Position numbers and translations under genes: made by a program
Shown here: positions 26,642-34,440 of the stretch, one piece after another
How the letters are laid out: every line of letters starts with the position of its first letter
Numbering within the stretch: the stretch's first letter is position 1
Notes under the pieces: model-generated
Told to the model about the DNA's origin: nothing
The model's database searches: none
What the model saw: only the letters and a program-made list of their open reading frames with translations
Assembly: GCA_030612705.1 (NCBI GenBank)
Contig: JAUWNI010000027.1
Location: 1-38,718, forward strand
DNA length: 38,718 nucleotides
From: Phycisphaerae bacterium
GTDB taxonomy: Bacteria > Planctomycetota > Phycisphaerae > UBA1845 > Fen-1342
Direction of reading: 5' to 3'

Positions 26642-27145
26642 TCAGCCCCGGTCCGGCAAGGTCCCGTCGAGAAGCCCCAGGACGATCTTGAAGGCCCAGC
26701 TTCCGATCAGCAGCACCAATAGCCCAAAGAACAGGCGATAAGGCGTAACGATCGGAACGCGAATCCGGGGGATCCGCCCGGTCACCAACACCCAGCCGGC
26801 ACCGATCGCACAGGCGATAGTCGCCAAGGCAAGCAGAAATCCCGCCGGCTGCGCCAGAAAGGCACTGATCAGACGCCCGCGGACGGTATAAGCGAAGGCG
26901 GTGGTCATGCCGCAGGTCGGGCAGGGAAGCCCGGTGGTGATGAGCATGCCGCACTTGCCGAAGCCGAACTGCTGGTGGGTGCCGTAGCCGCGGGGGTCGG
27001 GTGTCAGCCAGACGGCCAGTGCGATGGCGCCGGCGCAGGCGAGTAAAACGACCGCGGCGTATAGCCGTCCCCGAGAACCAACGCGAGCGCGTGGATACTC
27101 GATCGGCCGTGCGGTTTCGGGGCTGTCGGGGGTCTGCGCTTCCAA
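26642..27145 (-). CDS. DUF2752 membrane protein
   Basis: This 167-residue protein has a polar N-terminus, one membrane segment at about residues 28-47 and further hydrophobic segments (AFLAQPAGFLLALATIACAI; YRLFFGLLVLLIGSWAFKIV). Between them is the family signature TTGLPCPTCGMTTAFAYTVR, with a conserved CPxCGMT core that could bind metal or be redox-active. The family's function is unknown to me. The likely start is a TTG at 27145 with AAGGAA upstream; there is no ATG before the signature. It follows the double-ACT gene by 16 bases on the same strand, so the two probably share a transcript. Confidence 0.8.
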   Translation of the reverse strand: MEAQTPDSPETARPIEYPRARVGSRGRLYAAVVLLACAGAIALAVWLTPDPRGYGTHQQFGFGKCGMLITTGLPCPTCGMTTAFAYTVRGRLISAFLAQPAGFLLALATIACAIGAGWVLVTGRIPRIRVPIVTPYRLFFGLLVLLIGSWAFKIVLGLLDGTLPDRG

Positions 27146-27161
27146 CGGCGAATCTTGTTCC

Positions 27162-27635
27162 TTACTTTCGGCGACCGCGCCCCGTGGCCCGGATCGCGGT
27201 AGCGCTGCTTTTCCGCCGCGGCTTGCGCTCGGAAAGCACCTGGATGGCTTTGTTTATATTGGAAACCTTGAAAATTCCCAGCGATTTCCCGTTGCGTGAG
27301 CCGCTCGTGCAGTAGGCATAATGGACCTGAATGTGCTCCTGGTCGAGACGCTCGACCACGTCGGCGATCGCGCCGGCTTTATTAGGTAGGGTGGAGGTCA
27401 GGACGGTTGTTTCGGTCTTGGGGAGATCAAGAGCGTCGAGAGTGTCGCGGGCCAGCTTGGACTTCTCGGCGACGATCCGCAACACGCCGTGCTCGGTCGC
27501 ATCCATCATGCTCATGGCGAGGATGTTAACCTTGTGCTGGGCGAGCTGCCGAACGATGCGACACAAGACGCCGGGCTTGTTGGCTAGAAAGACGGAGAAC
27601 TGGGTGTCGGTCTTGAGACTATTCGCGTTACTCAT
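27162..27635 (-). CDS. Double ACT-domain protein
   Basis: This 157-residue protein consists of two ACT domains, small ligand-binding modules that usually sense amino acids. Domain 1 (about 10-75) has FSVFLANKPGVLCRIVRQLA; domain 2 (about 82-140) has LTSTLPNKAGAIADVVERLD and VHYAYCTSG. A strongly basic tail ends the protein (ERKPRRKSSATAIRATGRGR). The ATG at 27635 is preceded by AGGAGT six bases upstream and gives the expected N-terminus; the frame remains open for 58 further codons upstream, but these look non-coding. No enzyme domain is attached, so it may be a free-standing regulator. Its ligand cannot be read from the sequence. Confidence 0.82.
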   Translation of the reverse strand: MSNANSLKTDTQFSVFLANKPGVLCRIVRQLAQHKVNILAMSMMDATEHGVLRIVAEKSKLARDTLDALDLPKTETTVLTSTLPNKAGAIADVVERLDQEHIQVHYAYCTSGSRNGKSLGIFKVSNINKAIQVLSERKPRRKSSATAIRATGRGRRK

Positions 27636-28091
27636 ATCTTGACTCCTGAGAGCACGTTCCAGGTTGGTGCGTTGCGAGCCTGACCGAATAAAACCCACCA
27701 CAAAGACCGCTGTTGCGTCGTTGGTGGATTGCCGGGCGGGTCGCCACGGTTGACGATTTTGCTCGCACGTTTGTGCTGGAAGCCCCGAACTTTCACTTCT
27801 ATGATCCAACCCGCGGGCGACACGGCCGTGGACCGAATTTACCAGTCCGCGTGCCGCGGCTTATTGTCCCCCGTTTGCGAAGCAGGGTTGTGCTGCGCAA
27901 GCGAGAGTACCTGCCGGCAACGATTTGGCCCCGGACTACAATATGAGTATATCGCAAAACACCCGGTTCGACTACTGAGAGTTCATGTGCCCGGATGTGG
28001 AAGGAGCATGATATTTTGGGCGGACTGCTAAAGAGATGGGCCACCCTTCGTATCATCCATTATTCCACGTGTAACAGAGCACTAGTGTTCC

Positions 28092-28223
28092 GTCACACCT
28101 CAATTGATGGGTGCCATGCCCAAGCCGATGGCGCGGGCATGTTTCTCGATAAGGGACCAGCATGGCCGCGCTTCGCTTGGCCATGGCACCCAACCTGTTC
28201 GTACCCGTCAAATAAGGTGTGAC
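28092..28223. repeat. 132-bp element with nested inverted repeats (MITE-like)
   Basis: The outer arms 28092-28107 and 28208-28223 pair at 14 of 16 bases (GTCACACCTCAATTGA against its partner). The inner arms TGGGTGCCATG (28108-28118) and CATGGCACCCA (28182-28192) are perfect. Two smaller hairpins lie inside: CATGCCC/GGGCATG, and a CATGGCC...GGCCATG stem. No open frame spans it and no obvious target-site duplication flanks it. Confidence 0.75.
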
Positions 28224-28496
28224 AAATCATCAGGTGACTACGATTCGCACGAAGCTACTGTAGATCGGCGGCCGCGTTCGGATCTCCGCTCGACGCATCA
28301 ACCTCAGCTTGGCCGGCGGCCATCCCTTGCAAATGCTCTTCCGCCATGTTGCGGCCCCGGCTGTGGCGGATTCGGCCGGTACGGGGCCCGGCTGCTATAT
28401 CTCCTGCCGGCGCTGATTGGCTAAGTTTGGCGAATAATCCGCTGAGCCGGTCGTTTTGCTTTCATGGAGTAATGTCCCCACAACTAGGTTGGGGCG

Positions 28497-28502
28497 TATA
28501 CT
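28497..28502 (+). promoter_or_regulatory. Possible -10 element of the helical periplasmic protein gene
   Basis: TATACT stands 89 bases upstream of the start codon at 28592. No convincing -35 is visible. Confidence 0.3.
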
Positions 28503-28591
28503 GTTTGTGGGTGATCGGCCGGCGGACACGTGCCCGGCGGGGCGCGGCCGGTCGTAATCCCGCACTGGGCAATCATGGCAGGAGTATGGCG

Positions 28592-29698
28592 ATGAGACAC
28601 ACGATCACGGCGAGTTTTTTGATCGGTTTGTTGTGTACGATGGCATGGGCTCAAGACGAGGGAGACCGAGAGCAACGACGCGGTGATCGCCCCCCAGGCG
28701 AACGACGCATGCGCCCGGGACGCGGGGGGGAGCGCGGGATGGGTGAACGGCGCGGCGGCCGCGAACGCGGACCTCGGATGGAACGGATGTTTGAGCGCGT
28801 CGCGGACGAACTCGACCTCGACGAGGAACAGCGCGTAAAGTTTGACGAAATCACCGCCGAACAGCGGGAGCGTATGCGCGAAATGGGGGATCGCTGGCGT
28901 GAGGTTCGCGAGGCGACGCGTGACGGCGACGAGGAACGTGCCGCGCAGTTGCAGGCCGAATTACGCGAGGCGCGCGGGATGGGAAGCGGCATGGCCGAGT
29001 CGCTGGAGAAGCTCGAACCAATCCTGCGGGACGATCAGGTCGGCAAGCTCTGGGAGTTACAGGATCGGATGCAGAGCCGGCAGGGCAATTGGGATCGGAT
29101 CCGCATGGTCACCAATGACCTGCCAGATGAGCTTGAACTCAGCGATGAGCAGCGGGACGAGTTCGAACACCTCCTGACGACCCATCGCGAAAAGATGCGG
29201 GAGAGCTGGTCCGTCATGCGGCCGCTGATGGAGGAGATGCGTGAGGCGCGCCAGACCGGCGACGACGAGCGGGTTCAGGAAATACGACAGCAGCTTGAAG
29301 ACGCGCGCCCCAATCAGGATGTCATGATCGACGGATTCCTGAAGGACCTCGAAGACTCGCTGACCGAGGAGCAGTTGGAGCGTCTGACCAAGTTCCGCAA
29401 ACGCCTGACGACGGGCGGCGATGACAAGAAGAGTGGAGCAGGGGACGTTCGCAATGTTCTGCGGGCAGTCAAGCGGCTCAAGCTCAACAGCGAGCAAAAG
29501 GAGGAGATCCGGGAGATCGAACGTGAAGCGATCGGCGCATACCGGAAAATCTCCCGCCGAGATAAAGAGGAGCAGGCGGCTCTCGCCAACGAGGTCAAGT
29601 CCGAGATCGCCGACGTTCTCGATTCGGATCAGGTCAAGGAGTTCGAAGAGCAGCTCAAGCGTCTTGAGGGCGGTCGGCGGCGGGAGCGCACGCCCTAA
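28592..29698 (+). CDS. Periplasmic helical protein with Spy/CpxP-like repeats
   Basis: This 368-residue exported protein has a signal peptide (MRHTITASFLIGLLCTMAWA, cleavage likely before QDE). An Arg/Gly-rich stretch (about 25-60) follows, then charged helices that show three related units: ADELDLDEEQRVKFDEI, PDELELSDEQRDEFEHL and VKRLKLNSEQKEEIREI. The L-(D/S/N)-x-EQ pattern resembles the LTxxQ motif of Spy, CpxP and the zinc-resistance regulator ZraP, which are periplasmic chaperones or metal-stress sensors. That assignment is by resemblance only. The ATG at 28592 is chosen because GGAG lies seven bases upstream and it opens the signal peptide; the ATG six bases earlier is too close to the GGAG. 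Confidence 0.78.
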   Translation: MRHTITASFLIGLLCTMAWAQDEGDREQRRGDRPPGERRMRPGRGGERGMGERRGGRERGPRMERMFERVADELDLDEEQRVKFDEITAEQRERMREMGDRWREVREATRDGDEERAAQLQAELREARGMGSGMAESLEKLEPILRDDQVGKLWELQDRMQSRQGNWDRIRMVTNDLPDELELSDEQRDEFEHLLTTHREKMRESWSVMRPLMEEMREARQTGDDERVQEIRQQLEDARPNQDVMIDGFLKDLEDSLTEEQLERLTKFRKRLTTGGDDKKSGAGDVRNVLRAVKRLKLNSEQKEEIREIEREAIGAYRKISRRDKEEQAALANEVKSEIADVLDSDQVKEFEEQLKRLEGGRRRERTP

Positions 29699-29730
29699 CA
29701 GTCCGCCGCGTGCACCAAGATCGTTAAAAC

Positions 29731-29800
29731 ACTGCTCTTGAGCAGTGTCAAGCATCGCTGGAAGCATGGACAAGCAAACTGCCGCTTGTCCGTGGCACCC
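29731..29800 (-). repeat. 70-bp dispersed repeat A, copy 2 (inverted)
   Basis: The reverse complement matches 6043-6112 at about 66 of 70 bases, including both hairpins. It starts 33 bases after the stop codon of the helical periplasmic protein gene. Confidence 0.9.
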
Positions 29801-29909
29801 GGCGCACGCCCTAATCAAGCATTGGGATTCTCAGATCGGATTCCGGTAGCTGATCGGTGACGGGCGGTCCGTGGAAAACGTCGGGGTCCGTCGATACACG
29901 ACGCCGCGA

Positions 29910-30143
29910 TCAGGCGAAGATCGGTCCGAGTTGGGTCAGCACGCGGGCGGTTTCCGTGCTGGTTTCCTGCCCGAGTTCGATAAAGGCGCGCATAAGCGAG
30001 CCGAGCAGGCTGGTGGAGAGCGTGATGATGCCGTTCTCGACCGTCGAGCGGATTTGCGGATCGCAGCCGCTCAGGAAAAATGTTGTGCCGGCGGTCAACA
30101 AGGCCAAACGTCGCCAGGAAGTTCGCTGGTAAAACATACGCAT
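29910..30143 (-). CDS. Small lipoprotein, unknown function
   Basis: This 77-residue product begins MRMFYQRTSWRRLALLTAG and has the lipobox FFLSGC with Cys as the lipidation site (about residue 25). The mature part, CDPQIRSTVENGIITLSTSL followed by LLGSLMRAFIELGQE, looks like a single amphipathic or weakly hydrophobic helix region. The ATG at 30143 is chosen because GGAG lies nine bases upstream; an ATG five codons earlier overlaps that GGAG. I do not recognise the family. It is downstream of, and convergent with, the helical periplasmic protein gene. Confidence 0.65.
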   Translation of the reverse strand: MRMFYQRTSWRRLALLTAGTTFFLSGCDPQIRSTVENGIITLSTSLLGSLMRAFIELGQETSTETARVLTQLGPIFA

Positions 30144-30285
30144 TTGATAAATCTCCATTATCCGCGTTGCGCGAGTGGTTGCAGCCGCCCAGGTAGTATA
30201 ATACATCCCAACACGGCGCCGGTGGCACCGTGAGAAGCGATGTAACCATCGTATCGGTAACGGAAGTGTCCGGCTAGGGTGGGAA

Positions 30286-30299
30286 GGGTTCAGGGTTCA
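30286..30299 (+). repeat. Two GGGTTCA heptamers
   Basis: Two direct copies of GGGTTCA, the unit seen in the array at the asnB start. They lie 24 bases before the CCAATCY array. Confidence 0.6.
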
Positions 30300-30323
30300 G
30301 AATTTGAGGTTGGATGCGTCCCC

Positions 30324-30365
30324 CCAATCTCCAATCCCCAATCTCCAATCCCCAATTTCCAATCG
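30324..30365 (+). repeat. Heptamer array (CCAATCY)6
   Basis: Six exact-length 7-base units: CCAATCT, CCAATCC, CCAATCT, CCAATCC, CCAATTT, CCAATCG. The array ends eight bases before the stop codon of the recombinase gene, so it lies in its 3' untranslated region. Confidence 0.9.
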
Positions 30366-30373
30366 GTTGTCGG

Positions 30374-31489
30374 CTACTTCTTGCGCGCGGGGATCTCCGC
30401 GTCTATCTCTGGTTTGCGTTCCTTGCCGTGTGGGTGGCAGCGGGCGTGAAGCTCGCGTAGGCGGTGCGTCTGCACGTGCGTGTAGATCTCGGTCGTGTTG
30501 ACGCTGACGTGGCCGAGCAATTCCTGCACGACGCGCAGGTCGGCCCCGCCTTCGAGCAGGTGTGTGGCGAAACTGTGCCGCAGCGTGTGCGGGCTGGCCT
30601 TGCCCATGATCCCACAGAGCCGGGCCTGGCGGCGGACAATGCGCCAGACCGCCGTTCGCTCGATCGCCCCGCCGTTACGGCTGAGGAAAAGCGGGAGCGC
30701 GGCGCGGAGCTTTTCGGTCAGCGGGGTTTCGACGCGGCCGTTTTCGAGGGCGCGTTGCAACAGCTTTGGGCGGAGGTGTTCGAGGTAAGCTTCGACCGCG
30801 TCGCGGGCCATTCGGCCGATCGGGACGACGCGCTCGCGCCGGCCCTTGCCCATGCAGCGCACGTAGCCGACGCCGAGGTTGACGTCGCCGAGCCGCAGCC
30901 CGCAGAGTTCGCTGACGCGCAGCCCGCAGGCGTAGAACAGCTCGAGCATGGCGCGGTCGCGCGGGCCAAGCGGCTGATCGAGATCGGGCGAGGTTACCAG
31001 CTCGACGGTGCGGTCGAGGTTGAGCGTCCGCGGCAGGCGCTTCCAGCATTTGGGCGCTTCGAGCAGCGTCGTCAGGTCCCCGGGAATCTGCTTAGTCTCG
31101 TGCAGCCACTTGAGCCACATGCGAATCGCGACGACGTGGCGGGCGATTGTGGATTCGCAATAGCCGGCGTCGGTCAGCTCGATCAGATGGCCCTGGACGA
31201 TCTGCGGCTTGATCGCGGTCCAGGTGTCGATCGATCGGCGGCGGAGAAAGTCGCCGAAACGCCGCAGGTCCCGCCGATAAGCTTGAATAGTATTCGCGGC
31301 AAGGCCGCACTCGACGTTCTGGTAGACGTGGAATGCACTTAGTGAGGCTTCAAACACCGGCGTGCAGCGGTGATCGGCGGCTTTGGGGTGGCGCGCGGCA
31401 GACTGCTTGGGTGCCGACGAGCCGGTCACACTGTTATTTGTGCCGGCGGATTTCAAGACGTGTTCCCGCATCCGTGCGTTAAGCCTCAT
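30374..31489 (-). CDS. Tyrosine recombinase, XerC/XerD type
   Basis: Xer recombinases resolve chromosome dimers at dif. The catalytic domain has all six active-site positions: Arg in YACGLRVSELCGL, Lys in GKGRRERVVPIG, His-x-x-Arg in SPHTLRHSFATHLLEGGADL, His in LLGHVSVNTTE and the nucleophile Tyr in IYTHVQ. The N-terminal core-binding domain spans FEASLSAFHVYQNVECGLAA to GDLTTLLEAPK. From the ATG at 31489 the product is 371 residues, longer than the usual 300 because about 50 residues precede the core-binding domain; the start could also be the ATG at 31471. An earlier start at 31675 would translate palindromic repeats and is unlikely. Which Xer it is, or whether it serves an element, cannot be told; no dif site was found by eye. 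Confidence 0.88.
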   Translation of the reverse strand: MRLNARMREHVLKSAGTNNSVTGSSAPKQSAARHPKAADHRCTPVFEASLSAFHVYQNVECGLAANTIQAYRRDLRRFGDFLRRRSIDTWTAIKPQIVQGHLIELTDAGYCESTIARHVVAIRMWLKWLHETKQIPGDLTTLLEAPKCWKRLPRTLNLDRTVELVTSPDLDQPLGPRDRAMLELFYACGLRVSELCGLRLGDVNLGVGYVRCMGKGRRERVVPIGRMARDAVEAYLEHLRPKLLQRALENGRVETPLTEKLRAALPLFLSRNGGAIERTAVWRIVRRQARLCGIMGKASPHTLRHSFATHLLEGGADLRVVQELLGHVSVNTTEIYTHVQTHRLRELHARCHPHGKERKPEIDAEIPARKK

Positions 31490-31875
31490 CCGTGGACTAT
31501 GCCGAATATAGTAGACTGGGGTTACGACGAGCACCACTGTAATCCGTCGAATCCCGAACCGGACGCGATGCCGTTCGTGTCGACGGGTGAGCGTCATTTG
31601 AGGGTGCCCCATCCCGTACCGAGTGCCTGTCTGGCAGGCACGGGGTCGGGGTGGGGAACCGATTCGAGGAAGCAATGTCTGTGCAGGTTTGAATCAGTCC
31701 CCCATCCCCCCCCCCACTTTCGTGACGCTGCCCCGCTGTCGGCGGAATTTGGCTTGGAGATGCGCCGCGAGCGGTGTATCTTCCGTACGTTCGCTGGAAC
31801 GCGCGCGCTCTTTGCCGCCGGCAGACAATACATGTGGAATTCGGATTGAAAGAGTCGCGTCAAGGAGGACTCGAC
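31490..31875. other. Divergent intergenic region with palindromes
   Basis: This 386-base gap lies between the recombinase and the L,D-transpeptidase gene. It holds an imperfect inverted repeat centred on GTGCCTGTCTGGCAGGCAC (about 31607-31656), a related pair GGGGAACCGATTC/GAATCAGTCCCC, and the 16-base module at 31713-31728 flanked by a C-run. No gene is visible. Confidence 0.6.
31713..31728 (-). repeat. 16-base module AGCGTCACGAAAGTGG, exact copy on the minus strand
   Basis: The reverse complement is identical to 24311-24326. It lies 147 bases before the L,D-transpeptidase start and points away from it, the same arrangement as the other three copies relative to their nearest start codons. 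Confidence 0.8.
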
Positions 31876-32994
31876 GTGCGACGAAGAAGACAGTACTCAC
31901 GAACTTATCTTTTGCTGTTAATCCTGATTGTCGTGGTCGGCGGCGGTTGGTGGTTCTGGCCGCGCGGCGATGCCGGAGCGGCCGATCAGGCAAACGGCAC
32001 TACGGAAAACCCGCGGCTTGCCGAGACCGGTGAGGCTGCCGGCGGGGCCGTTCCCGAGGCGATCATCGTCTCGTCGGGGAATACGTCGAACGATGACGTG
32101 TTATCGCCGATCGGGACGGGTGGAGAAGCCGCGCCGGGACCGGCGGTTGACGAGCAAGCTGCCGCGGCCGAATTGGCGCAGGCTCCCGAACCCGGGGACG
32201 ATCAGGAAGTCGCCGACAAGCCGGACGATTCGGAGAAGCTCTCCAGCAATCCACGCATCAACGCCTCGCTGCAACGTTACCAGGCCGGGCAGGTGATCGC
32301 CGCCCGTCAGGAGTTGAACCGCATGTTGGCGATCAGCCGCAATGTGGCCGAGCAGGCCGAATTGCGCCGGCATCTGAGAAAAATCGCGGACGCGACGCTC
32401 TTTTCGAAAGAGCGGCGGCCGGACGATCCGCTGACCGTGACGTATACGATTCAGCCGGGTGAATACCTGATCCACATTGGTAAGCAGTTCGACGTCCCGC
32501 ATGAAGCGATCATATTGATCAACGGAATCGAAGACCCGACGCGCATCCGGCCGGGGCAGAAAATCAAGGTTCCGCGCGGACCGTTTAACGTGAGGATTTA
32601 CACCTCAAAGTTTCGGCTCGACGTTTATTTGCAGGATTTATACCTGCGCAGCTTTCCGGTCGGACTGGGGATCGATCATGGTACGCCGCTGGGCGAGTGG
32701 CTGGTCAAGGAACGGCTGCCGAACCCGACGTACTATCCACCCGCGTCGGCTGAGAACAAGCAGATCATCCCGCCGAACGATCCAACGAACCCGCTCGGCG
32801 AGCACTGGATCGGGCTCGAAGGCACCGAGGGAACCGCACTCGACCGGGTGGGCTACGGTATTCACGGCACGATCGAGCCGGAGTCGATCGGCAAGGCGGT
32901 CTCGCTCGGTTGCGTCCGGATGCACAACCATGACGTGGCGTTCTTATACAAGCTGATGTTGCCGGGATCCTCGAAGGTGACCACACTGCCTTGA
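31876..32994 (+). CDS. Membrane-anchored LysM and L,D-transpeptidase (YkuD) protein
   Basis: This 372-residue envelope protein has a basic start, one membrane anchor (about residues 9-28), an acidic low-complexity region to about 130, a helical stretch, a LysM peptidoglycan-binding domain (about 187-235, YTIQPGEYLIHIGKQFDVPH...RIRPGQKIKVP) and a YkuD catalytic domain to the end. The active-site motif is complete: His330 in GYGIHGTIEP and nucleophile Cys346 in SLGCVRMHN. L,D-transpeptidases make 3-3 peptide cross-links or attach proteins to peptidoglycan. The GTG at 31876 is chosen for its strong AAGGAGGA seven bases upstream; the open frame upstream of it has no protein character. Its stop overlaps the next gene's TTG start. 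Confidence 0.9.
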   Translation: MRRRRQYSRTYLLLLILIVVVGGGWWFWPRGDAGAADQANGTTENPRLAETGEAAGGAVPEAIIVSSGNTSNDDVLSPIGTGGEAAPGPAVDEQAAAAELAQAPEPGDDQEVADKPDDSEKLSSNPRINASLQRYQAGQVIAARQELNRMLAISRNVAEQAELRRHLRKIADATLFSKERRPDDPLTVTYTIQPGEYLIHIGKQFDVPHEAIILINGIEDPTRIRPGQKIKVPRGPFNVRIYTSKFRLDVYLQDLYLRSFPVGLGIDHGTPLGEWLVKERLPNPTYYPPASAENKQIIPPNDPTNPLGEHWIGLEGTEGTALDRVGYGIHGTIEPESIGKAVSLGCVRMHNHDVAFLYKLMLPGSSKVTTLP

Positions 32995-34277
32995 TCAGCC
33001 TCCCGTCCCCAGAGCCGCTGTTTAACCCGATCATCGCGCCGATGGACCAACTGTTGACCGGTTGGGAAATCATGGCGAGCCCCTTCGGGTTGTTTCTTTT
33101 CCTACCGCTGATTCCACTGCTGCGATGGGCGGCACGCTCGTGGCCGCGGGCAGCCTTGATTGCGGGCGGGCTGGTGTGGATGGTGGGCACGGCCGGTCCG
33201 CTGACGACACTTATCCTGTTGGCCGGTTTGCTTGTCGCGGGAGCCTGGGTCGTCATGCTGGGGGGGCTGCGGCGGCGCGAGCGCATCGGGCCGCGCGTGA
33301 TGATCGCGCTGGTCTGGATCGGACTCATCGCATTGGTTTTACCCTTGTGGTGGTATCCGCGGTGGAGTTGGTACGGTTGGCAGGATGGCTCGCGGCTGGC
33401 CGTGTTGCACGCTATCGGAGTGGCGTACTTCCTCTTGCGTTTCATCGCCTGGGGTGTGAAGTGGTCGCACGATCCGGGTGACCCACCGCGACTGACCGAC
33501 ACAATTTGCTGGCTGCTGTATCCGCCGTGCATGCGGTTGGGGCCGGTTCTGCTGCGTCACGAGTTCCTGGAGCGGCTGGACGCGTGGAACCCGTCGGCGC
33601 CGGCACCATGGAAGGAGATCGCGCAACGAAGCGGTTTGTTCCTGCTCGGGGGTTTCTTTCTGGCGGTGATTACGAATAACCTGCCGCAGATTTCGCCAAA
33701 CACGCCGGACTTTTTTTCGACGCCGGAATATTACTCGACTGGCAAGTTGGTGCGGGTTCTGTATTTTGTTCCGATTCAGGCGTATCTGCTGCTGTGGATG
33801 TACAACGAGATGGCGGCGGCGTTGTCGTACTGGGTTGGGATTCGCGTCGACAATAATTTCGACTGGCTGCCGCGGGCGACGAGTGTGCGCGACTTCTGGC
33901 GACGGTGGCACGTCACCGTCGGCCGCTGGATGCTGAACTATATCTACATCCCACTCGGCGGGGGGCATGGGTTTCCGCCGGTGCGCATCTTCGCGGTGTT
34001 CGGGTTTGTGGCGATCTGGCACGGGGCGAGCTGGTCGTTTCTCGCCTGGGGGGTCGCACAGACGGTTGCGATGACGGTGCAGCGGCTGTGGGATCAGGCC
34101 CGCAAGCGGCTCGGTTGGCGAAACCGGCCGGCGGGCATGTGGTGGACCGTAATCTGCTGGCTCGTCACGATGCACTTCGCTATCGCGACCATCCTGATGT
34201 TCATGGACTTCGAGCACTGCGGCTGGCGGGTCTTTCGCGAGTTGTGGCAGCGGCTGTTGGCGCCAAGCGGCGGTTGA
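32991..34277 (+). CDS. MBOAT-family membrane O-acyltransferase
   Basis: This 428-residue polytopic protein (about ten membrane segments) carries the MBOAT landmarks: SVRDFWRRWHVTVGRWMLNY (about 300-320), YIPLGGG, and the catalytic-type His344 in FVAIWHGASWSFLAWG. Relatives include AlgI (alginate acetylation), PatA (peptidoglycan acetylation) and DltB (D-alanylation). The TTG start at 32991 forms a TTGA overlap with the L,D-transpeptidase stop, suggesting translational coupling; an in-frame ATG at 33042 is the alternative. The partner gene suggests an acceptor in peptidoglycan, but this is inference. No AlgJ/PatB-like SGNH partner is in the window. Confidence 0.87.
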   Translation: MISLPSPEPLFNPIIAPMDQLLTGWEIMASPFGLFLFLPLIPLLRWAARSWPRAALIAGGLVWMVGTAGPLTTLILLAGLLVAGAWVVMLGGLRRRERIGPRVMIALVWIGLIALVLPLWWYPRWSWYGWQDGSRLAVLHAIGVAYFLLRFIAWGVKWSHDPGDPPRLTDTICWLLYPPCMRLGPVLLRHEFLERLDAWNPSAPAPWKEIAQRSGLFLLGGFFLAVITNNLPQISPNTPDFFSTPEYYSTGKLVRVLYFVPIQAYLLLWMYNEMAAALSYWVGIRVDNNFDWLPRATSVRDFWRRWHVTVGRWMLNYIYIPLGGGHGFPPVRIFAVFGFVAIWHGASWSFLAWGVAQTVAMTVQRLWDQARKRLGWRNRPAGMWWTVICWLVTMHFAIATILMFMDFEHCGWRVFRELWQRLLAPSGG

Positions 34278-34361
34278 TCTTCGTTCGACTATTTTATACT
34301 ACAAATGGCCGATTACTTCGCGGTTCGCGAAGATTCCTCGCTGCATGGGTGGCCCGTCCAG

Positions 34362-34410
34362 AGTTCAAAGTGCAAAGTTCAAAGTGCAGAGTGCAGAGTG
34401 CAAAATGTAA
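34362..34410 (+). repeat. Heptamer array (AGTKCAR)7
   Basis: Seven 7-base units: AGTTCAA, AGTGCAA, AGTTCAA, AGTGCAG, AGTGCAG, AGTGCAA and a decayed AATGTAA. It lies in the gap between the MBOAT gene and a minus-strand lipoprotein gene. Confidence 0.88.
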
Positions 34411-34440
34411 AGAGCGTGCTCTCAACGGCGCAGCCCAGCA

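Larger units (their letters stand above)
27636..28591. other. 956-base region without a convincing gene
   Basis: Between the double-ACT gene and the periplasmic helical protein I find no frame with family features or a good ribosome-binding site. It holds the nested inverted-repeat element at 28092-28223 and a possible -10 (TATACT, 28497-28502) for the downstream gene. The frame of that gene is open back to 28346, but the upstream part has no protein-like features. Confidence 0.6.

Noticed and set aside
27636-27809. 58-codon N-terminal extension of the double-ACT protein
   Set aside because: The downstream ATG has an AGGAGT at proper distance and begins just before the first ACT domain.
28346-28591. 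N-terminal extension of the periplasmic helical protein
   Set aside because: The extension lacks protein character and would hide the signal peptide; a good ribosome-binding site precedes the ATG at 28592.
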